Part shown: positions 1 to 5,330 of the stretch, in pieces
Layout of the letters: each line of letters starts with the position of its first letter
How positions within the stretch are numbered: position 1 is the first letter of the stretch
Source of the DNA: DASUCS01 sp041166365
GTDB lineage: Bacteria; Actinomycetota; Acidimicrobiia; Acidimicrobiales; JACDCH01
DNA length: 5,330 nt
Assembly: GCA_041166365.1 (NCBI GenBank)
Contig: JBEEFX010000291.1
Location: 1 to 5,330 of the forward strand
Direction: 5' to 3'
Translations under genes and position numbers: made by a program
Notes under the pieces: generated by a model
Databases searched by the model: none
Seen by the model: only the letters and a program-made list of their open reading frames with translations
What the model was told of the DNA's origin: nothing

Positions 1-82
1 CTTCGCCGCTCATGTCATCGACCGATGGACGCGTGGTCGTTCCTCGTTGCACATCGGCGAGGAGCTGGCCGCCGCGTCGTGA

Positions 83-403
83 TCAGGGTGTGTCGTCGTC
101 GAGGCGAATGCTCGGCGACAGCGCCACGCCACTGATGTCGATCGCTCGACGGACCACTCCGGTCGTGCCCCTGAGCTCCATCTGCACATTCGCCGCCGCC
201 AGTCGAGCAAGCACGCCGATGCCCGACGAGTCGATGAGGGTGACATCGCGCATCAGCACGACCACCCGCGCCGCTCCCTCGCGATCGGCCTCCTGAATCC
301 GAGCGAAGACATCGGGCACCGCAATGAGATCGATCTCACCCGACAGGACGACTCGCGACTCGCCGTCGACCCTCTCGAGGCGAGCCTCGTATCCCGATTC
401 CAC
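83..403 (-). CDS. STAS-domain protein, anti-sigma factor antagonist type (SpoIIAA/RsbV-like)
   Basis: This 106-residue cytosolic protein is a single STAS domain, about the usual length for the SpoIIAA/RsbV family. Visible landmarks are the N-terminal strand with LSGEIDL (residues 20-26), the central DVTLIDSSGIGVL (53-65) and the late RRAIDISGV segment (85-93), which matches the KRLFDMSG region of SpoIIAA. Ser59, the first serine after Asp58, aligns with the serine that the cognate anti-sigma kinase phosphorylates in SpoIIAA, so phosphorylation control looks possible. In the family, the unphosphorylated form binds the anti-sigma factor and frees the sigma factor. The start is GTG at 403-401. 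The frame stays open upstream to a stop at 466-464 but offers no other ATG or GTG, and no clear Shine-Dalgarno is seen. No anti-sigma kinase or PP2C phosphatase gene is in the window, so its partner is unknown. The family call is firm and the pathway is inferred. Confidence 0.88.
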   Translation of the reverse strand: MESGYEARLERVDGESRVVLSGEIDLIAVPDVFARIQEADREGAARVVVLMRDVTLIDSSGIGVLARLAAANVQMELRGTTGVVRRAIDISGVALSPSIRLDDDTP

Positions 404-446
404 AGGGTCGATGTACCACGTCGCGCGCTGTTCGAAGCGGACGCAT

Positions 447-471
447 GGTGAAGAACGCTCGATTCAGCACC
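447..471. promoter_or_regulatory. Operator-like 25-base dyad between divergent genes
   Basis: The sequence shows a symmetric pattern centred on 459: GGTG, two bases, GAA, seven bases, TTC, two bases, CACC. Seven of nine positions in each arm are paired, and the half-sites are two helical turns or less apart. It lies 44 bases upstream of the STAS start and 84 bases upstream of the transporter start, a suitable place for a dimeric regulator acting on either or both genes. It does not match the CRP consensus (TGTGA-N6-TCACA). The symmetry is observed and the function is inferred. Chance dyads of this quality do occur. Confidence 0.3.
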
Positions 472-480
472 TTTTGCGCC

Positions 481-499
481 CGCGACCACCGAGGTCGCG
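481..499. repeat. Inverted repeat, 7-bp stem and 5-nt loop
   Basis: CGCGACC at 481-487 is the exact reverse complement of GGTCGCG at 493-499, separated by ACCGA. It sits in the gap between the divergent STAS and transporter genes, immediately after the 447-471 dyad. It could be an operator, a hairpin in a leader transcript, or GC-driven coincidence. No T-tract follows on either strand, so a classical terminator is unlikely. Confidence 0.35.
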
Positions 500-516
500 C
501 GCTCCGGCGGAGTAAC

Positions 517-539
517 CGTCGCGCCGGTGTGGCGCGGCG
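517..539. repeat. Inverted repeat, 9-bp stem with one G-U pair, before the transporter start
   Basis: CGTCGCGCC (517-525) pairs with GGCGCGGCG (531-539) across the loop GGTGT. All pairs are Watson-Crick except one G-U wobble at 519/537. The stem ends one base before a TANNNT box and 15 bases before the transporter ATG. If transcription starts upstream, this hairpin would lie where a ribosome binding site is expected. If the transcript is leaderless, the repeat would instead overlap the promoter spacer and -35 region. Confidence 0.35.
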
Positions 540-545
540 TAGCTT
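540..545 (+). promoter_or_regulatory. Possible -10 box (TAGCTT) for a leaderless transporter transcript
   Basis: TAGCTT matches the TANNNT -10 pattern common in actinobacteria and ends nine bases before the ATG at 555. A transcript starting about seven bases past the box would have almost no leader, which would explain the absence of a Shine-Dalgarno in 535-554. No recognisable -35 hexamer lies at 16-18 bases upstream. Six-base matches of this type are frequent, so this is a suggestion only. Confidence 0.25.
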
Positions 546-554
546 TCTTCCCCG

Positions 555-2240
555 ATGAGCGCGGATCGGAGAGGCGGGCGCTTTCGAGACGCCTTGCGTT
601 CTCGAGACCTGCGGTTCCTGGCCGGGGCCTTCGTGATCGACGGGCTCGGCTCGTGGGCGTACCTCACGGTCCTCATCGTCTACGTGTTCGAGCGCACCGG
701 TTCGACCGGTTGGATCGCCCTTCTGACCGCGTCCCGCTGGCTGCCGGGCCTCCTGATGGCCAGCTATGGGGGCGTGCTCGCCGACCGCTACGAGCGCACG
801 CGGCTGATGATCACGTCCGCGCTCCTCTCGTACATCGCGATGGCGGCGATCGCGCTGGTGGTCGCCGCGGATGGTCCGCTCCTGCTCATCCTGGCGCTGT
901 CGGCCATCTCGGCCATGGTGGCGGCGCCGTACCGCCCTTCGTTCGGGGCACTGACACCCGAGGTCGTGCCGGAGCGGGATCTCACCGCGGCCAACGGGCT
1001 GTTCTCCGCGCTCGAGAGCCTGGTCGTGGTCATCGGACCGGGTGTGGGCGCCTTGCTGCTCCTCACCGACGAGCCCGCGGCAGCCATTCAACTCAACGCG
1101 TTGAGCTTCCTCGCCGCCGCGCTTCTCGTGTTCCGAGTGCGCATCCGGAGCCGGGGCGACGTGCCGGAGGAGGGCGAGAGCGCCTTCAGAGCGTTTCTCG
1201 ACGGCGTGAACGCGCTGCGTTCCGAGCGGATCGCGACGGTGCTCGTGTTGTTCTGCGCGCTCGACTCTGCCGTGTACGGCGCCAGCACGGTCCTCTTCGT
1301 CCCGATCAGCGAGCAGCTCGGCACCGGGTCCGACGGGTTCGGCTACCTGTTGGCCGGCAGCGCGCTCGGTGGCGTCATCGCCGCGGGACTCGCGAACCGC
1401 CTCAGCGCGTCCCGCCGTCTCGCGCCCATCATCGTCGCCGGAATCGCGTGCCAGGCCGTGCCGTACGGCTTGACGGCTTTCGTGCACACACCGGCGCTCG
1501 GATTCGTCCTCCAAGTTGTCGCCGGCATCGGGATGATCATCGTCGATGTGCTCGCGATCACGGCGTTGCAGCGAGACATGCCTCGGGGCGTTCTCGGACG
1601 AGTGCTCAGCCTGCTCGACGTCGCGGTCGTCCTCGCCATCCTGATCTCGAGCTTCGTGTTCGCCCTCCTGCTGAGTCGCATCGACTTGCATCCGTCGCTG
1701 TTCGTGCTCAGCATCGGCTTTCCGGCGGCCGCGATTCTCTGCATCGGTCCGTTGCTGCGCGCTGACCGCAAGACCGCGGCCAAGATGCGCGAGCTCGAGC
1801 CGAGGATCGCGCTCTTGCAGGTGCTCGATCTCTTCGAGGCGGCCTCGCGAATGGTGCTGGAACGGCTCGCCGATTCGGTCGAGGTCGTCGAGATCGCTGA
1901 CGAGACCGACGTCGTGCGCGAAGGGGACGCTGCCGACGCGTTGTGGATCGTCGCTGGTGGCGAGGTCACCGTCACCGTCGACGGCCAGTTCGTGCGCACC
2001 ATGGGACCGCGGAGCTACTTCGGCGAGATCGGCCTGCTGCGCGGCATCCCGCGGACCGCCACGGTCCGCACGACCGAACCGTCCGTGCTGTGGCGCCTTT
2101 CGGGCGAGGACTTCCTCGAGGCCGTGCAGGCCAACTCGGCGAGCACCTCGCTGCTCGGAGTGGCGTTCTCCCGTCTGTCCCGGACACACCCGCGCCTGGC
2201 CGCCGAGTCGACGGTGCAGGGCACTAGCGCAGCGAGCTGA
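555..2240 (+). CDS. MFS transporter with C-terminal cyclic-nucleotide-binding domain
   Basis: This 561-residue inner-membrane protein joins two domains. Residues about 10-402 form a 12-helix major facilitator of the MFS_3/EntS-like exporter type. It has the loop 2-3 signature GGVLADRYERTR (72-83) and the segment AANGLF...GPGVGALLL (145-169) typical of that group. A helical linker (about 403-435) leads to a cyclic-nucleotide-binding fold (about 436-545). Its phosphate-binding cassette, FGEIGLLRGIPRTATV (489-504), keeps the Gly490-Glu491 pair and Arg500 that contact the cyclic phosphate and ribose in CAP and PKA. Thr501 follows Arg500, as in cGMP-dependent kinase, where PKA has Ala. The ATG at 555 is the first possible start, because an in-frame TAG lies at 540-542. 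No Shine-Dalgarno is visible. The 3' end overlaps the convergent cyclase gene by 17 bases. The transported substrate cannot be read from sequence, and export of a small molecule is the family default. Control of transport by bound cNMP is inferred. Confidence 0.9.
   Translation: MSADRRGGRFRDALRSRDLRFLAGAFVIDGLGSWAYLTVLIVYVFERTGSTGWIALLTASRWLPGLLMASYGGVLADRYERTRLMITSALLSYIAMAAIALVVAADGPLLLILALSAISAMVAAPYRPSFGALTPEVVPERDLTAANGLFSALESLVVVIGPGVGALLLLTDEPAAAIQLNALSFLAAALLVFRVRIRSRGDVPEEGESAFRAFLDGVNALRSERIATVLVLFCALDSAVYGASTVLFVPISEQLGTGSDGFGYLLAGSALGGVIAAGLANRLSASRRLAPIIVAGIACQAVPYGLTAFVHTPALGFVLQVVAGIGMIIVDVLAITALQRDMPRGVLGRVLSLLDVAVVLAILISSFVFALLLSRIDLHPSLFVLSIGFPAAAILCIGPLLRADRKTAAKMRELEPRIALLQVLDLFEAASRMVLERLADSVEVVEIADETDVVREGDAADALWIVAGGEVTVTVDGQFVRTMGPRSYFGEIGLLRGIPRTATVRTTEPSVLWRLSGEDFLEAVQANSASTSLLGVAFSRLSRTHPRLAAESTVQGTSAAS
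2224..2240. other. 17-base tail-to-tail overlap of transporter and cyclase genes
   Basis: The transporter stop TGA is at 2238-2240, while the minus-strand cyclase stop (TAG, read 2226-2224) lies inside the transporter coding end. The last residues of each protein are thus encoded on opposite strands of the same 17 bases. Any terminator for either gene must lie within the other's coding sequence, so converging transcripts will be complementary at their 3' ends. Confidence 0.9.
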
Positions 2241-5200
2241 CGCCTCGGGTCTCCGCGACCCACCGGTTGGCCCTCAAGCCCGTGAACACGGCCTCGGCCT
2301 CCTCGAGCAACGGCGCCGCCGCTTCTCCGTCACCGCGCGCCGCGATCCGATGAGCTCGCTCGAGCAGCGAACGCGCGAGGTAGAAGGGCGTGCCGAAGTC
2401 CCGGAACTCCTGCGACGCGAGCTCGAGGTCGGTGTCGATCCCTTCCGCGTCCGCGTCGGTTGCGATGCGGACGAGTGCCCGCAAGCGCAGGAGATGGGCG
2501 TGCGCCAACGGCGTGACCAAGCCGGGCGGCGAGTCGGCAACGAAACGGAGTAGGCGCTCGGCTTCGCTGGTGTGCCCGGCGGCGAGCACCCGCTCGACGG
2601 CGAATGGCCACAACACCGCGAAGTCGTCGTCGATGCCAAAGGCGCGATGGCAGACGTCGACGGCACGGGCCAACACGACTGCCGCACCGTCCGCGTCGCC
2701 GTTCGCATCCGCGATGAGTGCCTCGGTCAAGGTGCCGACATATTCACCCGCAGCGTCGCCGGCATCGAACTGCGGCACGGCCATTTCGAAATCGACGGGC
2801 TCGTCGCGAGCGGTGCGTATGAACACGAGCACCGCTCGGATGGTCATGAGGTCGACGGAATAGGAGGCGAAGTCATCCTGGTGATGGGTGTGCAGCGCTT
2901 CGGCCTCGTCCCAGTCCCCGGAGACCCAGCACGTCAGCGCGAGATTCATCGCCGCAGACCGCAGGAGATCGCGCGCTCCGACCTGAAGGGTCAGCTCGAC
3001 CGCCTCGCGACCCGAGGACCGAGCAGCGTCGACATCGCGGTTCTTGAGGAAGGCGGAGCTGTTGAGGAGCGGGACGATCATCGCTCGAGGCAGGTGATGA
3101 CGGCGGCCGAGGTCGACGGCGGCGCGCAGCAACGCGATGGCACCGGTGGGCCGCGCCGTGAGCACCCAGATGACGGCATGCCGGCCCAGGAGCGACACGA
3201 CTCGCTCCCAGTCCTGCCGGGCCTCGGCCAGCACCAGAGCGCGATCCGCGTAGGGCTGTGAGGCGGACGGAGCGTTTCGCATCGTGTGAGCGCGCGCCAG
3301 GTTCTCGGCCAGGCTGAGGATCGCGTCGTCGGCGCCTGCAACGCTGACGAGGCGGTCGTAGGCGGGCTCCATGAGCTCGACCGCGGCCTGGTGGTGGCCT
3401 TGAATGGACAACACGTCGCCCACGAGCGCGACGACGCGACCGGCGTCGATGGGGCGGCCCAACGACTCGTACGCGGCGCGGGCCTGCTCACCATGTTGCA
3501 GCGCGTCGTCCACCCGGTTCGACGAGCGCGCCGCTCGCGCCGAACCCTCGAGCAGCCGGGCACGGTCAGTTGGCTGCGGCTCTCGCGCCAGAGCGGTGGT
3601 GTAATGACGGAGGGCTTCGTCGGGCGACCCGAGTGCCTCTGCTCGCCCTCCTGCGCGCTCGAGGTGTTCGAGCGCGGCACTGATCAGGCCGGCCGCGTCG
3701 TCGTCGTCGGGTTCGTTGTCGAGCGCGTCGAGGTAGTGGCGAGCGGTCACCGCCGCGAACTCGTCCCCGTCGCTCGTCTGTTCGAGGTACCGCGCCACCG
3801 CGAGATGCCGAGCCTTGCGATCGCGGCGCGAGAGCGTGTCGTAGGCGACGGTGCGCACCAGCGCCTGCACGAACCGGTACTGGCCCCGCTCGGGCGAGAA
3901 CCGGTCCGTGTGGAGCACGAGGATTTCCTTGCGGACGAGTTCCTCGAGCACCGTGTCGAGGCTCGTCACGCTGCTCACCGCCTCGAGCGCGTCGCGGGAG
4001 AACGCCAACCCGTGAACCGTGGCGTCCTGCACGACTTGGCGTTCGGTGGGCGTCAACGCGTCGAGCCGCGCCGCGATCAGCGCCTGAAGGCTGGGCGGCG
4101 CGTCGAGCGTGCTCAGATCGACGCGCTTGTCCGCATCCGGCGCGAGGACGTAACGGCCTTCGACCGGAATGACCGCGTCACGGTCGATGAGCCCGCGCAC
4201 CATCTCGAGTGCATAGAGCGGGATCCCCTCGGATCGCTCGACGAGCGAGCGGCAGGCCTGCTGTGGCAGACCCTGCACCAGACCGTTGACGATGTCGGTC
4301 ATCACTGCTTCACCGAGCGGCTCGAGGTACACCGTGATGGCCCGGCGCCCCGTGCCCCAGCCCGGACGTGTGTCGACGAGCTCCGGACGGGCCAGGGTCA
4401 GCACGAACAACGGAAAACGAGCGGTCTCCAGCAGGTGGTCGAGGAAGTCCAGGAGATCCGGGTCGGCGTACTGCATGTCGTCGAAGACGAGAACGACGCT
4501 CTTCTCGCCCTCGCTGACCCGCTCGAAGAAGTTGGCCCAGGCCGAGAAGAGGTCGTCGCGGCCGAAGCTGGTCGGTCCGTCGGCGCGAGCGTCGAGGCCC
4601 AGTAGCGCGGCCAGCCGCGGTCGGAGCCACTCCCGTTCGTTCGGATCGGCGACGAAGCGCTCGAGGCCGGCGGTCAGCTTCTCTTCCGCGACGGCCGATG
4701 GTTCGCCATCGGTGACGCCGAGGCGCGAGCGCACCATCTCGGCCAGTGCCCAGAAGCTGACGCCATCGCCATACGAGAGCACGCGACCGCGATGCCAGCG
4801 AACGACCTCGCGGAGGCCATCGACGTACTTCTCGAACTCCCACGCCATCCTGGTCTTGCCGACACCGGCGAGGCCGGAGATCGCCACCAGCCGCGGGCGA
4901 CCTTCGTCGACCGCCGCGTGGAACAGCTCCTTCACCAACCGGAGCTCGTGCTCGCGTCCGAGGAAGGGCGCTTCCAGGCCATCGACGCGCTGCGCGCCAC
5001 CGACGCTCGCGACGATGGCGCGCGCCGAGTACAACCGGAGCGGCTCGGTCTTGCCTTTGAGCGCGTGCTCGCCGGCCTCCGTGTAGGTCACCGCCGCCGA
5101 CGTGAGGGACCGCGTGGTCTCGTCGACCCACACCTGCCCGGGCTCCGCCGCGGTCTGGATCCGGGCCGCCGTGTTCACAGCATCACCGGCGACCATTCCC

Positions 5201-5330
5201 TCACCGACTGCGCCGAGGGTGACCGCGACCTCGCCGGTGAGAATGCCGATGCGCATGTTCAGCTCCGCAACGCCGACCTTCTCGGCGAGGCCCCCGACCT
5301 CACCGATGAGGTCCAGCCCGGCGCGCACCG
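2224..5330 (-). CDS. Class III nucleotide cyclase with AAA/STAND ATPase and TPR-like region, 5' end cut by the window
   Basis: At least 1034 residues are present. The frame runs off the right edge, so the start and the first half of the cyclase domain, including the metal-binding aspartates, are outside the window. Residue numbers count from the codon at 5328. Residues 1-103 are the C-terminal cyclase half: MRIGILTGEV (25-34), then VNTAAR (51-56), which carries the transition-state Asn52 and Arg56. The position seven before Asn52, usually the purine-selecting Asp or Thr, is Met45. Residues about 121-400 form the ATPase, with Walker A GLAGVGKT (152-159), a Walker B-like VVLVFDDMQYADP (278-290) and the LARPEL sensor-like segment (312-317). 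Residues 411-516 resemble the post-ATPase helical region (LIAARLDALTPTER). From about 545 to the end is an alpha-helical, Ala/Leu-rich TPR-like array. No C-terminal LuxR-type helix-turn-helix follows, unlike many related actinobacterial proteins. It is probably a cytosolic, dimer-dependent cyclase controlled by ATP and ligand binding. The product, cAMP or cGMP, is not determined. Confidence 0.9.
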   Translation of the reverse strand, partial: VRAGLDLIGEVGGLAEKVGVAELNMRIGILTGEVAVTLGAVGEGMVAGDAVNTAARIQTAAEPGQVWVDETTRSLTSAAVTYTEAGEHALKGKTEPLRLYSARAIVASVGGAQRVDGLEAPFLGREHELRLVKELFHAAVDEGRPRLVAISGLAGVGKTRMAWEFEKYVDGLREVVRWHRGRVLSYGDGVSFWALAEMVRSRLGVTDGEPSAVAEEKLTAGLERFVADPNEREWLRPRLAALLGLDARADGPTSFGRDDLFSAWANFFERVSEGEKSVVLVFDDMQYADPDLLDFLDHLLETARFPLFVLTLARPELVDTRPGWGTGRRAITVYLEPLGEAVMTDIVNGLVQGLPQQACRSLVERSEGIPLYALEMVRGLIDRDAVIPVEGRYVLAPDADKRVDLSTLDAPPSLQALIAARLDALTPTERQVVQDATVHGLAFSRDALEAVSSVTSLDTVLEELVRKEILVLHTDRFSPERGQYRFVQALVRTVAYDTLSRRDRKARHLAVARYLEQTSDGDEFAAVTARHYLDALDNEPDDDDAAGLISAALEHLERAGGRAEALGSPDEALRHYTTALAREPQPTDRARLLEGSARAARSSNRVDDALQHGEQARAAYESLGRPIDAGRVVALVGDVLSIQGHHQAAVELMEPAYDRLVSVAGADDAILSLAENLARAHTMRNAPSASQPYADRALVLAEARQDWERVVSLLGRHAVIWVLTARPTGAIALLRAAVDLGRRHHLPRAMIVPLLNSSAFLKNRDVDAARSSGREAVELTLQVGARDLLRSAAMNLALTCWVSGDWDEAEALHTHHQDDFASYSVDLMTIRAVLVFIRTARDEPVDFEMAVPQFDAGDAAGEYVGTLTEALIADANGDADGAAVVLARAVDVCHRAFGIDDDFAVLWPFAVERVLAAGHTSEAERLLRFVADSPPGLVTPLAHAHLLRLRALVRIATDADAEGIDTDLELASQEFRDFGTPFYLARSLLERAHRIAARGDGEAAAPLLEEAEAVFTGLRANRWVAETRGVSSLR

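Noticed and set aside
1..13. Minus-strand ATG at 13-11 as the start of the next gene leaving the left edge (MSGE...)
   Set aside because: Only four codons are visible, no Shine-Dalgarno is close enough, and the 82 bases after the STAS stop show no other support.
404..554. CRP-type binding site (TGTGA-N6-TCACA) that would link cNMP to transcription of the divergent genes
   Set aside because: I scanned both strands of the gap and found no acceptable match. The dyad at 447-471 has a different half-site and spacing.
527..1765. A 412-codon plus-strand open frame in another frame of the transporter gene
   Set aside because: Its translation is Arg/Ala/Pro-rich with no hydrophobic pattern or motif. 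The overlapping frame encodes a clear MFS protein.
336..2189. A 617-codon open frame on the minus strand, rich in Arg, His, Glu and Asp
   Set aside because: It lies opposite the transporter gene, is low-complexity in charged residues, matches no domain pattern and overlaps the STAS start region. Long antisense open frames are expected opposite GC-rich genes with strong third-position bias.
2247..2261. Small hairpin GGGTC-TCCGC-GACCC seven bases after the transporter stop as a terminator
   Set aside because: The stem is only five pairs, no T-tract follows on either strand, and it lies within the cyclase coding end. It is too weak to call.
3694..3716. Short GTC/GAC repeat run inside the cyclase gene
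   Set aside because: It simply encodes a run of aspartates (PDDDD, residues 540-544) in what looks like a loop before the TPR-like region. It is too short to be a functional repeat.
3286..4605. A 439-codon plus-strand open frame opposite the cyclase/ATPase gene, and a similar one at 2572-3261
   Set aside because: Both are mirror images of a gene with recognisable motifs, show no domain signature of their own and have antisense-type composition.

Overview
The window is GC-rich (roughly two thirds G+C by eye), with codons strongly biased to G or C in third position and genes packed closely together. With the gene families present, this suggests a free-living, high-GC actinobacterium. An Acidimicrobiia/Ilumatobacter-like or related lineage would fit, but that is inferred from style and gene content, not from a marker gene. 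No RNA gene, insertion sequence, CRISPR array or integration signature was seen.

There are three protein genes. On the minus strand at the left (83-403) is a small single-domain STAS protein of the anti-sigma-factor-antagonist type with its phosphorylatable serine intact. It is divergent from a plus-strand gene (555-2240) for a 12-helix major facilitator transporter with a cyclic-nucleotide-binding domain fused to its C-terminus. The 151-base gap between them is the only sizeable intergenic space. It holds a 25-base dyad with operator-like symmetry, two hairpin-forming inverted repeats and a TANNNT box just before the transporter start. From 2224 to the right edge, on the minus strand, runs a very large gene truncated by the window. 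It encodes the C-terminal part of a class III nucleotide cyclase domain, then an AAA-type (STAND-like) ATPase, then a long TPR-like helical region.

The transporter and cyclase genes converge and their 3' ends overlap by 17 bases. One encodes a probable maker of a cyclic nucleotide and the other a membrane transporter with a probable cyclic-nucleotide sensor. A local signalling module is therefore a reasonable hypothesis: the ATPase/TPR part senses something, the cyclase makes cNMP, and cNMP gates or tunes the transporter. Nothing in the sequence proves that they work together. The STAS protein adds a possible partner-switching input but lacks a visible kinase or phosphatase partner here. Each domain family is well known. 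What deserves a second look is the combination, the transporter-sensor fusion, and the unusual purine-site residue in the cyclase.
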